Counted from the stretch's first letter, positions 42,614-51,457 are shown. The stretch is 64,000 nucleotides of DNA from Streptomyces spinoverrucosus (GCF_006539505.1 NZ_BJND01000026.1:62001-126000), one strand, 5' to 3'. Numbers and translations are program-made. Notes: generated by a model from the letters alone, not told the origin.

Positions 42614-43340
42614 GAAGGCGGTCCGTCCATCCTGTCTTCAGGGCTGTCTCACGAACGGGGGTTACGAACACCGGTTCCCGGGGCGGTTTGCCCGCGGACA
42701 AGCCCACCGCGGCGACGTATCCGCCAGGGAGCCGGAAGGCTCTGAACTCCGCCGCGGCGTAAGGGGTGCGCGCGGCGAGCGGGAAGTGGGCACCCCGGCA
42801 CTCGAACCCGATGTTCCGTAGGCCGGCGCGCAGGCCCTGGCCGGTCAGTTTGGCCGCCGCTTCCTTCAGCACCCACATGGCCGCCCGGCGTTCCGCGTCC
42901 CGCGGCACGGCGTACAAGGCCGCCCGCTCGCCGGGGCCGAGGAAGGCGTCGTCGGGCAGCCGGGCCACGCGCGCCACCTGCTCCGTGTCGACCCCGACCC
43001 GGGCCCCGAGGGCCACGGCCGCCAGTGCGTACCGACCGCTGTGCGCGATGCTCAGCGACAACTGCGGCCTGCCCACCACGTACGGCTGCCCGCCGGGGTG
43101 CTGCCCGGTGCGCAGGGTCGTCCATGGAGTGCCGACGATCGATGCGGCCGCCCGGCGCGCCAGCCACCGCCCGATCAGCGAGCGGGTCCGGTCCGCGGCC
43201 AGCCGCTTGCGCAGGATCCGCTCCCGTTCGGTCGGCACCAGCACCTCGAACACCGTGCGTGCGAGCTCCTCGGTGCCCGGGGAGCGCAGATCGTGCGCGA
43301 GGAGCAGCACGCGCGGCGAGGCGGCGGCGACCGGCGTCAT
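42606..43340 (-). CDS. Sfp-type 4'-phosphopantetheinyl transferase
   Basis: 244 aa from ATG 43340. Diagnostic motifs VGVDTEQVARV (about residue 120) and WVLKEAAAKLTGQGL (about 165) bind CoA and magnesium; LSLSIAHSGRYALAAVA matches the upstream conserved block. It would convert the apo-ACP of the type II PKS to its holo form in the cytoplasm. Start overlaps the stop of the 63-aa gene (ATGA). Confidence 0.9.
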   Translation of the reverse strand: MTPVAAASPRVLLLAHDLRSPGTEELARTVFEVLVPTERERILRKRLAADRTRSLIGRWLARRAAASIVGTPWTTLRTGQHPGGQPYVVGRPQLSLSIAHSGRYALAAVALGARVGVDTEQVARVARLPDDAFLGPGERAALYAVPRDAERRAAMWVLKEAAAKLTGQGLRAGLRNIGFECRGAHFPLAARTPYAAAEFRAFRLPGGYVAAVGLSAGKPPREPVFVTPVRETALKTGWTDRLHE

Positions 43341-43528
43341 GCGTCCCCCAGGCCCAGCCGTCCGAGGTGGGCGGCCACCGCTGCGGCGCTGCGACCCTCC
43401 GTCGACTCCTCCTGCGGACCGGTGGCCGCGGTGCGCACCGCTCCGGGCGCGAAGATGCTCAGGGCCACCAGCAGCGGGTGGTCTGCGTCCTCGGCCATCC
43501 CGACGATCGTGTCCATCAGAGCGCTCAT
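43337..43528 (-). CDS. 63-aa protein of unknown function in the PKS operon
   Basis: MSALMDTIVGMAEDADHPLLVALSIFAPGAV continues to a polar middle and an Ala-rich C terminus. The start overlaps the lipocalin-like gene stop and the stop overlaps the PPTase start (ATGA both sides), which strongly supports that it is translated. No known domain; one amphipathic or hydrophobic segment. Possibly a helper of the lipocalin-like protein. Confidence 0.6.
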   Translation of the reverse strand: MSALMDTIVGMAEDADHPLLVALSIFAPGAVRTAATGPQEESTEGRSAAAVAAHLGRLGLGDA

Positions 43529-43926
43529 CGTGCACCCCCGGACCGCTCGGCCCTGCGCCACACGAGGACGCGCCGCTGCGGACGCGCGTCCACCTCCCGG
43601 GTGGCGCGGACGGTGAGGACGTCTCCGTGGAGTTCGGCGTCCCGTGACTGCTCGATGCCGATCCAGTCGGGGCGTGACGAGATCCGGATGTGGTGCACAA
43701 CCTTTCCGTCCCGCACTCGCCACTCGCCCGCGTATCCCATGTACGAGGGGCCCGGTGCCGTAGCCGGTGCGGTGGGCATCATGCTCACCGAGACGTGGCC
43801 GTCGGGCGTGTAGATCAGCATGCCCGACGGGGACGGTCCCAGCGGGCCCTCTCCCACGGGCCGCCCGGCCTCGTCCACGTCGTGGAAGGCGTCCAGGTGC
43901 CACACACCGACGATGTCCTGGGTCAT
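43525..43926 (-). CDS. Lipocalin-like domain protein
   Basis: 133 aa from ATG 43926. The beta-barrel pattern of the lipocalin-like family is visible: DIVGVWHLDAFHD, GMLIYTPDGHVSVSMM, YMGYAGEWRVRDGKVVHHIRISSRPDWIG and a final VLTVRATREVDA. Small barrel proteins of this type and the related SnoaL fold occur in polyketide clusters as cyclases or ligand-holding tailoring proteins. Role here is unproven; candidate for a cyclisation or spiro/ether-forming step. Cytoplasmic. Confidence 0.7.
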   Translation of the reverse strand: MTQDIVGVWHLDAFHDVDEAGRPVGEGPLGPSPSGMLIYTPDGHVSVSMMPTAPATAPGPSYMGYAGEWRVRDGKVVHHIRISSRPDWIGIEQSRDAELHGDVLTVRATREVDARPQRRVLVWRRAERSGGAR

Positions 43927-43942
43927 GTCCGGTCCTGCTTTC

Positions 43943-44860
43943 CTAGCGTGGGTGTGATCGGGTCGCTGGTGCAATCGGGGGTCTGTGTTCCGACTCCCGC
44001 CACCGCAGGCACTCCTCGACGAAGCCGAGCGCCCTGAGGTGGTAGGCGCGGGCCGTCCAGCCGAGGCTGATGTTGTGGCCGGCGTCGGGCTGATGGTCCG
44101 TCACTACGCGGGGCGCCGAGCTCAGCCGTGACCGCAGCCGGGCGACCGCCTGCTGGTCGTGCTGCCACCAGGCCTCGTGCTCGGCGAAGGTGAACCGGAC
44201 CGGCACCCGGATCCGCCCGGCGAACTCGGCGAACTCCTCCGGCCAGCGGACGGCGTCCGCGAGCTCGCGCGGCGGAACCGAGGCGACCACGGTGCCGCTG
44301 GCCCGGAACGTCCCCGGCGGATACAGCCGCAGCGGCCCCCAATTGAGCCGCCAGCTCTGTCGCCCGCGCGTGTCCGGGGCACTGAGGGGCACTGCGTACT
44401 CGCCGCCGCAGCCGGAGACGTCGAGGCCGAGCAGATCCGGCACCATGCCGTCCGCGGCGATCCGCAGCGCCGGCTTGCCGCCGAAGGAGTGGGCGAGGAG
44501 GAAGACGCCGCTGCCCGTGTCGAACCGCGCCGACAGGAAGCGCAGGGCCGCGCTGAGCGTCGCCGCCTGCTCCGCGATCCCCTGCCCCTGGGGCAGCTGC
44601 CGGGCCGACAGGCCGTAGCCCGGGCGGTCCACGGCCACGGCCGCGAACCCGAGGCTCGTCGCGAGGTCGAGGAACGACGTGTCGGGGTGGGACGGTCCGT
44701 GGAAGTACGAGGAGCTCATCCCGGCTCCGTGCAGGGCGACGACCGTCGCCCTGCACGGAGCCTGTGACGGGAGGGCGAGCAACGCGGACAGGGTGATGCC
44801 GTCCGCGTCGAGGGTGATGCCGCGCGCTCCCGCCGTGGCGGCCGGCTGTGCCACCGTCAT
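43943..44860 (-). CDS. Alpha/beta hydrolase
   Basis: 305 aa from ATG 44860, overlapping the cyclase stop (ATGA). Fold features: VVALHGAGMSSSYFHG (oxyanion strand-turn), VDRPGYGLS, nucleophile elbow LLAHSFGGKPAL and a late His in DAGHNISLGW; acid likely in FTFAEHEAWW. Could act as thioesterase or ester/lactone hydrolase releasing or editing the polyketide. Substrate not determined by the sequence. Confidence 0.82.
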   Translation of the reverse strand: MTVAQPAATAGARGITLDADGITLSALLALPSQAPCRATVVALHGAGMSSSYFHGPSHPDTSFLDLATSLGFAAVAVDRPGYGLSARQLPQGQGIAEQAATLSAALRFLSARFDTGSGVFLLAHSFGGKPALRIAADGMVPDLLGLDVSGCGGEYAVPLSAPDTRGRQSWRLNWGPLRLYPPGTFRASGTVVASVPPRELADAVRWPEEFAEFAGRIRVPVRFTFAEHEAWWQHDQQAVARLRSRLSSAPRVVTDHQPDAGHNISLGWTARAYHLRALGFVEECLRWRESEHRPPIAPATRSHPR

Positions 44861-45807
44861 GGACGGTCGCCCCCGGCGCGCTCCTCGGCGAACGCCTTGG
44901 CAAGGCCGAGGGTCGCCATGCTGTTGGTGCTGAGCGCCGTGCGGACGTAGTCGATCGCGTTCTGCACGGTCGCGTCCGTTCCCAGGATTTTCGCGATGTT
45001 CTCGGTGTTGACCGTGAACGTGTGCTGCGAGGAGGCCGTGACGCCGTCCTCGGTCGGCGTGATGGTCCAGCGGCCGGTGTGCAGCGTGATGAGGGCCGGC
45101 AGGGTGACCTGCTTGTAGGCGATCCGGTGGTGCGGCAGGCACACGCGGTACGACTTCGTGGTGTGTGAGGTGCCGTCCTTGGACAGGGTGTCCATCTCGA
45201 GCGTCTGCAGCCCCGGCGCCGGCTCCTCCAGCCGCACCGCGAGGACGTGCGGCAGACGATCGGTCCACAGGTCCGCCCGGTCGATGAAGTCGTACACGTC
45301 CCGGGCGGTGCCCCTGATCGTGACCGTGTCCTCGAAGGAGCAGGTCAGCGCGTCGGTGCTGCCGTCGGATTCGGCTGTGGCCTTCAGCGACTCCAGCTCG
45401 GAGCGGGAGTTGCGGTCCACGACCTCGTCGAGCCGGGTGAGGTTCTCGTCGTCGACCGCCCGGTAGTCGTGGTCGAGGCGCACCAGCGTGTCGCCGGAGG
45501 GGAGCGCCTCGATGTGCCAGGTGCCGCCCATCGCGGCCACCGGGGGCATGCTGACCTCCTGCCGGAACCGGATGCGGAGGTTCTCCGGGTCGAGGGTCCG
45601 GTGGGACGTCCAGTTCTTCACGGTGTCGCCGGCCGTGGCCCAGATGCGGATGCGCTCCTCGCGTTCGCCGCGCTCCACATGGTCGACGTAGATGTTCGGA
45701 GGGAAGAGCCGGGGCCAGTCCTCGACATGCGCGAGCATGCGGTAGACGGTTTCGGCGGGGGCGGAGATCTTGATCTCGTGACGGGACTCGCGCAGCTCCG
45801 ACGGCAT
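44857..45807 (-). CDS. Didomain polyketide aromatase/cyclase
   Basis: 316 aa from ATG 45807 behind gaaggag. Two START/SRPBCC-type halves: the first begins ESRHEIKISAPAETVYRMLAHVEDWPRLFPPNIYVDHVER, the second CSFEDTVTIRGTARDVYDFIDRADLWTDRLPHVLAVRLEE. Didomain ARO/CYCs of the ActVII/Gris type work on C9-reduced poly-beta-ketone chains, forming and aromatising the first ring (C7-C12). The adjacent ActIII-like ketoreductase supplies that reduction. Confidence 0.92.
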   Translation of the reverse strand: MPSELRESRHEIKISAPAETVYRMLAHVEDWPRLFPPNIYVDHVERGEREERIRIWATAGDTVKNWTSHRTLDPENLRIRFRQEVSMPPVAAMGGTWHIEALPSGDTLVRLDHDYRAVDDENLTRLDEVVDRNSRSELESLKATAESDGSTDALTCSFEDTVTIRGTARDVYDFIDRADLWTDRLPHVLAVRLEEPAPGLQTLEMDTLSKDGTSHTTKSYRVCLPHHRIAYKQVTLPALITLHTGRWTITPTEDGVTASSQHTFTVNTENIAKILGTDATVQNAIDYVRTALSTNSMATLGLAKAFAEERAGGDRP

Positions 45808-45835
45808 GGTGTACTCCTTCGCGCTCGGTGGATGG

Positions 45836-46621
45836 TCAGAAGTTGCCAAGGCCGCCGCAGACGTTCAGGGCCTGGGCGGTGATGGACGCCGCCGTGTCCG
45901 TCATCAAGTAGCCGACCAGGCCTGCCACTTCCTCGGCGGTGGAGTAGCGGCCCAGCGGGATCTTGGCCTGGAACTTTTCCAGGATCGCCGCCTCCGAGGC
46001 ACCGGACAGGCGGGAGTAGTTCCGCCGTACGTGCTCGGCCATCGGGGTCTCGACATAGCCCGGGCAGACGGCATTGACCGTGATGCCGGTGGGAGCCAGT
46101 TCGTTGCCCAGCGCCTTCGTGAAGCCGACGACGCCGTGCTTGGAGGCGGAGTACGGGGCGCCCAGGACGACGCCCTGCTTGCCGGCCGTGGAGGCGATGT
46201 TGATGATGCGCCCCCAGTCCTTGTGCCGCAGTCCGCCCGTGGTCAGCACCTCGCGGGTCATGCGGAACACGCTGTTGAGGTTGGTGTCGATGATGTCGTC
46301 CCACAGCTCGTCGGAGATGTCGGCTGTGACTCCGCCGCCGGGGATCCCCGCGTTGTTGACGAGCACGTCGACCGTGCCGAACCGCTCGACGGCCGCCTGG
46401 ACGAATCCGCGGATCGAGTCCAGGGATCGAACGTCCAGGACGACGCCGTCCACGTCGAGCTGCTCCTCCTGGAGCTGCTTGACGGTTGTGACGACCTTGT
46501 CCTCGGTGCGGGACCCGATGAACACCCGGTGCCCCTGCCCGGCCAGCAGCCGGGTGACGGCCAGACCTATGCCGCTGGTGGCACCCGTCACCAGGACGAC
46601 CCGGCTCTTCTGCTCAGTCAT
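45836..46621 (-). CDS. Polyketide C9 ketoreductase (ActIII-like SDR)
   Basis: 261 aa from ATG 46621. SDR fold with cofactor motif TGATSGIG, the ActIII-specific NNAGIPGGG loop, catalytic Ser/Tyr/Lys in IASTAGKQGVVLGAPYSASKHG and the family C terminus TAQALNVCGGLGNF. It uses NADPH to reduce the C9 keto group of the nascent octa- or decaketide bound to ACP. Its presence predicts a reduced scaffold rather than a fasamycin- or tetracenomycin-type unreduced one. Confidence 0.95.
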   Translation of the reverse strand: MTEQKSRVVLVTGATSGIGLAVTRLLAGQGHRVFIGSRTEDKVVTTVKQLQEEQLDVDGVVLDVRSLDSIRGFVQAAVERFGTVDVLVNNAGIPGGGVTADISDELWDDIIDTNLNSVFRMTREVLTTGGLRHKDWGRIINIASTAGKQGVVLGAPYSASKHGVVGFTKALGNELAPTGITVNAVCPGYVETPMAEHVRRNYSRLSGASEAAILEKFQAKIPLGRYSTAEEVAGLVGYLMTDTAASITAQALNVCGGLGNF

Positions 46622-46687
46622 TTCCCCTCTTTCCCTGCGGTTTTTCACGGTGATGTCGCACTGAGTCGTCGCTCTGCGGTGGCGTGC

Positions 46688-46951
46688 TCAGGCGGCCTGG
46701 TCGAGCAGGTGGGCGGAGACGGCGTCGAGGAGGGCGCGGGGAGTGCTCGCCTCGCCCACGACGGTCTCGTCCAGCTCGATGCCGTACTCGCGCTCGACGC
46801 GGCTGGCGGTCTCCAGCAGGGCGAGCGAGTCGTAGCCGATGTCGGCGAAGTCGGTGTCGATGATGTCCCCTTCGAGGCCGGTGCCCTCAGGGGCGCCGGA
46901 GCCTTCGAGGAGGATCCGCTTGAGGTCGTCGAGCGTGAAGGTGCGGGACAT
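46688..46951 (-). CDS. Type II PKS acyl carrier protein
   Basis: 87 aa. Four-helix ACP with phosphopantetheine Ser42 in IGYDSLALLE. Forms the minimal PKS with the KS-alpha and chain length factor genes immediately upstream in the operon. The acidic N-terminal half (EGDIIDTDFADIG) is typical. Confidence 0.95.
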   Translation of the reverse strand: MSRTFTLDDLKRILLEGSGAPEGTGLEGDIIDTDFADIGYDSLALLETASRVEREYGIELDETVVGEASTPRALLDAVSAHLLDQAA

Positions 46952-47025
46952 GGGGAGCCTTCCTTCTTGTTTCTGCTTGTTCCTGATACGGCTTTCTGGG
47001 GGCGGGGGAGGGATTGGGGCGGCGC

Positions 47026-48219
47026 TCAGGAGCGCACGACCATGGCCGAGTTGAAGCCGCCGTGGCCCCGGGCGAGGACGAGCGCGGTGCGCAGGCGGGC
47101 CGCGCGCGGCTGGGAGACGACCAGGTCGAGGCCGTAGCGTTCGGCCGGCTCGGTGTGGACCGTCGGCGGGATCGTGTCCTCGCGCAGGGCGAGGAAGGCT
47201 GTGGCGAGATCGAGCGCCGCGCCCCCGGCGTACAGCCGTCCCGTCATCGTCTTCGGCGCGGTGACCGGTACGCCGTGCGGTCCGAAGACCTCGACGATCG
47301 CCTCGGCCTCGACGCGGTCGAGCTCCGGCTCGGCCGCCGCGTCGGCGAAGACCACGTCCACGTCGGCGGCGGTCACGCCTGCATCCGCGAGGGCGAGCTC
47401 CACGGCCTTGCGCAGGCCGGGTTCGCGTCCGTCGAAGGTGGCGGCGTACCCGGCGATCTCGCCGTACACCTCGGCGCCGCGGGCCCTCGCGGAGTCACCC
47501 GACTCCATGATGAGCAGGGCGCCGCCCTCACCGGCCACATGGCCGACGGCCCGGTCATCGAAGGGCAGGTAGGCGCGGGTCGGCTCCTCGGCCGTGCTGA
47601 GGCGGCCGCTGGTGTGCAGTCCCACCCACCCCCAGGAGCACAGCAGCGCGTCCACGGCGCCGGCGACGACGAGGGAGGTGCCCTTGCGGATCTGGCGCCG
47701 TGCCTGGGCCACCGCGTCCAGCCCGCCGGCCTGGTCCGTGACGACCACTCCGCTGGGGCCCTTCATGCCGTTGCGGATGGAGATCTGGCCGGTGTTGACC
47801 GCGTAGAACCAGGCGAACGACTGGTACGCGCTGACGTACTGGCTGCCTTTGCTCCACAGGTTCTTCAGCTCCTGCTGGCTGAACGCGAACCCGCCCGCCG
47901 AACTCGCGGTGCTCACGCCCATGCTGAACTCGGGCAGTTCGGCCGGCCGCACACCGGCGTCGGCGAGCGCCCAGTCCGCCACGACGAGGGAGAGCCGGGT
48001 GACCCGGTCGGTCTGCGGCATCAGCCGGCTGGGCAGTTGCCCCTCGGCCGTGAAGTCGCTGATCTCACCGGCGAGCCGCGCCGGGTACCCGGAGGCGTCG
48101 AAATGGGTGAGCGGGCCGATGCCGCTCTTGCCGGCGAGAGTGGCGTTCCAGAAGTCCTGCTCGCCGAGCCCGTTGGGCGCCGCCACGCCCAGACCGGTCA
48201 CCACAACTGAGGCCGTCAC
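47026..48219 (-). CDS. Chain length factor (KS-beta)
   Basis: 397 aa. Ketosynthase fold with the active-site Cys replaced: VVVTDQAGGLDAV with Gln163, the hallmark of KS-beta. Other landmarks: AGEISDFTAEG, GHVAGEGGALLIME and APKTMTGRLYAGGAALDLATA. It dimerises with KS-alpha, generates acetyl starter by malonyl decarboxylation and fixes chain length; length cannot be read off by eye. ATG overlaps the KS-alpha stop. Confidence 0.95.
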   Translation of the reverse strand: MTASVVVTGLGVAAPNGLGEQDFWNATLAGKSGIGPLTHFDASGYPARLAGEISDFTAEGQLPSRLMPQTDRVTRLSLVVADWALADAGVRPAELPEFSMGVSTASSAGGFAFSQQELKNLWSKGSQYVSAYQSFAWFYAVNTGQISIRNGMKGPSGVVVTDQAGGLDAVAQARRQIRKGTSLVVAGAVDALLCSWGWVGLHTSGRLSTAEEPTRAYLPFDDRAVGHVAGEGGALLIMESGDSARARGAEVYGEIAGYAATFDGREPGLRKAVELALADAGVTAADVDVVFADAAAEPELDRVEAEAIVEVFGPHGVPVTAPKTMTGRLYAGGAALDLATAFLALREDTIPPTVHTEPAERYGLDLVVSQPRAARLRTALVLARGHGGFNSAMVVRS

Positions 48220-49487
48220 GCCGCACTCCTTTCAGGCTGGGCCAGCACCATGGCGCTCTGGAACCCGCCGAAGCCGCTGCCGACCGTGAGGACGGCGTCG
48301 ATGAGCTGATCGCGGGCGGTGAGCGGCACGTAGTCCAGGTCGCACTCGGGGTCGGGAGTGTGCAGATTCGCAGTGGGCGGTACGACGTTGTTCTGGATCG
48401 CGAGGATCGACGCGGCGATCTCGATGGATCCGATCGCGCCCAGCGAGTGCCCCACCATGGACTTGATGGAGCTCACCGGTGTGCGGTACGCGTGGTCGCC
48501 CAGGCTGCGCTTGAACGCGGCGGTCTCGTGGCGGTCGTTCTGCTTGGTCCCCGAGCCGTGCGCGTTGATGTAGTCGATGTCCGTGGGGTGCATCCGGGCC
48601 TCGTCGAGGGCGACGGTGATCGCCTCGGCCATCTCCGCGCCGTCCGCGCGCAGCCCCGTCATGTGGTACGCGTTGCTCCGGGTCGCGTATCCCGCGATCT
48701 CCGCGTAGACACGGGCGCCCCGGCGCCGCGCGCTCTCGAGTTCCTCGAGGACGAACACCGCGGCGCCCTCGCCGAGCACGAACCCGTTGCGGGTGCCGTC
48801 GAAGGGCCTGGAGGCGCGCTCCGGCTCGTCGTTGCGTGGGGTGGTGGCCTTGATGGCATCGAAGCAGGCGAGGGTAATCGGCGAGATCGGTGCATCGGTG
48901 GCGCCGGCGACCACGACGTCGGCCGTGCCCTCGCGGATCAGCTCGGCTGCGTAGCCGACCGAGTCGAGCCCGGAGGTGCAGCCCGCCGACACGACGCTGC
49001 TCGGTCCCTGCGCGCCGACCGTGCGGGCGACCTCTGCCGCGAAGGAGCTCGGCACGAAGTAGTTGTAGAAGTGCGGGTCGGCGCGGGTGTGGTCGACCAG
49101 GTCGAGGCGGCCGTCGTCGCTGACCATCCGGTAGTCCTCGTCGAGGCTCATGGTCGAGCCGACGGCGGTACCGACGGTGACGCCGATCCGGTAGGGGTCG
49201 AGCGCGTCGAGGGCCAGGCCGCTGTCGGCGACGGCGCCGCGCGCGGCGACCACCGCGAACTGGGCGGCCCGGTCCATCCGCCGGACCTCCTGCGGGGTCA
49301 GGCCGTGCACGTAGGGGTCGAAGTCGACCTCGGCGGCCACGCGGGAGCGGAAGGGGGAGGGGTCGAAGAAGGTGATGCCCCGGGTCGCGGTGCGTCCCTC
49401 GGTCAGCAGTTCCCAGAACTTCCGGGCGCCGACCCCGCCGGGGGCGATGACCTCGACGCCGGTGATGACGACTCGTCGCGCGGTCAC
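48216..49487 (-). CDS. Ketosynthase alpha (KS-alpha) of a type II PKS
   Basis: 423 aa from GTG 49487, overlapping the cyclase stop (GTGA) with ggaggcgg upstream. Catalytic Cys170 in VVSAGCTSGLDS, His in NAHGSGTKQNDRHE and His in KSMVGHSLGAIGS. Condenses malonyl units on ACP with the KS-beta subunit. Sequence landmarks FDPSPFRSRVAAEVDFD and GFGGFQSAMVL are typical of aromatic PKS enzymes rather than FabF. Confidence 0.96.
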   Translation of the reverse strand: MTARRVVITGVEVIAPGGVGARKFWELLTEGRTATRGITFFDPSPFRSRVAAEVDFDPYVHGLTPQEVRRMDRAAQFAVVAARGAVADSGLALDALDPYRIGVTVGTAVGSTMSLDEDYRMVSDDGRLDLVDHTRADPHFYNYFVPSSFAAEVARTVGAQGPSSVVSAGCTSGLDSVGYAAELIREGTADVVVAGATDAPISPITLACFDAIKATTPRNDEPERASRPFDGTRNGFVLGEGAAVFVLEELESARRRGARVYAEIAGYATRSNAYHMTGLRADGAEMAEAITVALDEARMHPTDIDYINAHGSGTKQNDRHETAAFKRSLGDHAYRTPVSSIKSMVGHSLGAIGSIEIAASILAIQNNVVPPTANLHTPDPECDLDYVPLTARDQLIDAVLTVGSGFGGFQSAMVLAQPERSAA

Positions 49488-50155
49488 TCCGCCGCCTCCC
49501 AGTGGTAGAAGCGGGTGGCGATCTGGTCGGCCGTGGAGCGCCAGCGCTCCGGGGCGTACTTCTTCACCAACGGGTCCAGGTCCGCGCAGATCTTCACGAA
49601 GCGCCGGTCGGCCTCCTTCCACGCCTGGTCGATGACGGCCGTGCCGTTCTCGCTCGGGAAGTCCTGGATGTGGAAGTAGACGCCCTGGTACGAGAACAGT
49701 TGCCGGCGCCGGGTGCCCATCCGGTACGGAAAGTCGGTGGCGTCCAGTTCGCCGAAGAGCCGGGCCACCTCGGGGATGACCTCGTCGGCGACCCGGTTCA
49801 CGATCACCGTGCTGTGGAGGCCGGTCTCCTTTTCCACCGGCGGTTCGCCCTCCCAGTGGTAGAAGGCGACGGCACGGTCGTCGGTCATGGTCGGGTCGTA
49901 GTTCTTGACCAACGGGGCGAGCCGCTCGTGGAGTTCAGCGACCCGGAATTCCTGCGCCGCTTCCTCTGCCGCCGCGTCGGCGTTCTCCCCGGTGAAGTCC
50001 TGAATATGGATGAAAACGTCGTAGTAGGTGTACAGCTGCCGACGCTTCAGACCGGATGTCCCAGATGCGACGGCCGCGTCGAAGTCGGCGAAGATCTCGG
50101 ATATCTCATGGCTGTAATCCCCGTCCAGTCTGCCCGCGCTCACCACAGTGAACAT
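49484..50155 (-). CDS. Tandem (didomain) TcmI-family polyketide cyclase
   Basis: 223 aa, about twice the usual 105-115 aa of this family. Two homologous halves: residues 1-103 contain RRQLYTYYDVFIHIQDF and end AVAFYHWEGE; residues 113-222 contain RRQLFSYQGVYFHIQDF and end ATRFYHWEAAE. TcmI-type cyclases close the later rings (often the fourth) of aromatic polyketides. Internal duplication or gene fusion has joined two ferredoxin-like domains that normally dimerise, so this single chain could form the dimer fold. First gene of the leftward PKS operon. Confidence 0.88.
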   Translation of the reverse strand: MFTVVSAGRLDGDYSHEISEIFADFDAAVASGTSGLKRRQLYTYYDVFIHIQDFTGENADAAAEEAAQEFRVAELHERLAPLVKNYDPTMTDDRAVAFYHWEGEPPVEKETGLHSTVIVNRVADEVIPEVARLFGELDATDFPYRMGTRRRQLFSYQGVYFHIQDFPSENGTAVIDQAWKEADRRFVKICADLDPLVKKYAPERWRSTADQIATRFYHWEAAE

Positions 50156-50402
50156 GCCCTGCCTCCCGTTCCGTCCGACGCATCGGATTACGCAATCAAC
50201 TATTCACCGGGGTTCGTCGCACGCTCAACACAATCCACTTCATAACTTCTACATTTCCGATGGAGGGAACGGTCAGGTTTCCACACGCCCAATTCAACGC
50301 TATGTCAAGGAAATGTCAGAAGGGGCAGCTCAGGGCATGAAAAAGCCGCCGCCGCAGCTGAGTGAGCTGCGGCGGCGGCCAGACAAAAGCTTTTCTTTCT
50401 TT
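50156..50402. other. Intergenic region with promoter of the PKS operon
   Basis: 247 bases between the cyclase start and the end of the regulator gene. Contains the regulator's terminator (50340-50379) and, in 50160-50330, the leftward promoter region of the PKS operon, which is less GC-rich (ttcataacttctacatttcc). No convincing promoter hexamers or repeats were assigned. Confidence 0.5.
50340..50379 (-). terminator. Terminator of the JadR1-type regulator gene
   Basis: Perfect 15-bp stem gccgccgccgcagct / agctgcggcggcggc with a 5-base loop; on the minus strand it is followed by a run of T. Confidence 0.92.
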
Positions 50403-51212
50403 TTACGACATCATGGCCACGCCCTGCCCGATGCGAAAGCCGACGCCGCGCACGGTGAGGATCCACGACTTTCCGCCGAGTTTGTGGCGGATGCTGCTGA
50501 CGTGCGTGTCGATCGTGCGGCGCGACCAGGAATTCTCCCAGACCTGGCGCATGATGTGCTCGCGCGAGACGACACTGTTGGGGTTGACCGCGAGCAGGTG
50601 GAGCAGGTCGAATTCCTTGCGGCTCATCGGGATCGTCCGGTTGTTCAGTTGCACTTCGCGGGTGAGGGTGTCGATCCGCAACGGGCCGTGCTCGATGACG
50701 TGCTCTCCCTGCCGACGCGGAGTCGCCCGTCGCATCACCGCGTCCATCCGGGCCAGGAGTTCCCGGAATCCGTAGGGCTTGACCACGTAGTCGTCGGCGC
50801 CGGCCTGGAGGGCCAGCACGCAGTCCAGCTCCGACGAGCGGTCCGTGATCACGATGATCGGGATGTCGCAGGTGGCCCGGATCGCCCGGCACACCTCCAG
50901 CCCGTCGATGTCGGGCAGATCGGGACCCAGCAGCACCACGTCCGCCTGATCGTAGACATCGAGTGCTTTCGCGCCGGTGTCGACGCAGGTCACCTCGTGA
51001 ACATGCCGGCCCAGAGCCTGGCTGAGCAGCTCCCGCCGGCGCTGCTCGCTCTCCACGAGGAGCACTTGCCAGGCGTCGAACGCGGGGAACGAGACAGGGA
51101 GAGGTCGCGGCGGCAGCGTGCCGGTGCCGCCGCCGCGGTACCGCTGCTGATCGACCCCGCCGACAGCAACCGTGAGTACGCCATTTTCCGATATCGCAGG
51201 ACGCTGTTCCAT
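50403..51212 (-). CDS. Atypical OmpR-family response regulator (JadR1/LndI-like)
   Basis: 269 aa; start ATG 51212 gives a 45-residue N-terminal extension before the receiver. Receiver domain (about 48-150): the acidic pocket reads LLVESE, and the phospho-acceptor site reads VVLLGPDLPD, with Gly96 where Asp is expected; Thr (VITD) and Lys (VKPYG) are kept. Winged-helix domain at the C terminus (PMSRKEFDLLHLLAVNPNSVVSREHIMRQVW...TVRGVGFRIG). JadR1-type regulators activate angucycline-type clusters and respond to ligands instead of phosphorylation. No partner kinase is adjacent. Probable pathway-specific activator. Confidence 0.88.
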   Translation of the reverse strand: MEQRPAISENGVLTVAVGGVDQQRYRGGGTGTLPPRPLPVSFPAFDAWQVLLVESEQRRRELLSQALGRHVHEVTCVDTGAKALDVYDQADVVLLGPDLPDIDGLEVCRAIRATCDIPIIVITDRSSELDCVLALQAGADDYVVKPYGFRELLARMDAVMRRATPRRQGEHVIEHGPLRIDTLTREVQLNNRTIPMSRKEFDLLHLLAVNPNSVVSREHIMRQVWENSWSRRTIDTHVSSIRHKLGGKSWILTVRGVGFRIGQGVAMMS

Positions 51213-51457
51213 CCATCTACCCCCATGAACGTGGATGTGCGACAGGAGACGTCATGACCTTCTTTTTGCAAAAGCCGATCGGGATTTTTACCGGCCGGGG
51301 CTCACGGCGGCTTCATTGCCGACCGCGGCGAACCAGGCGACGCTAACACGAAAGCCTGCGGCATGGCTGAATTCATTCGTCCTGGCGCGATTCAACGCAT
51401 CCGATAGCGCGCCGCAATGAGAAACTGTCGGCGCATTTACTGGGAAGGTTAAAGCGG

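Noticed and set aside
47026..49487. KS genes considered as fatty-acid FabF enzymes
   Set aside because: The second protein has Gln in place of the active-site Cys, and the operon includes ARO/CYC, KR and PPTase genes, which is a type II PKS rather than FAS.
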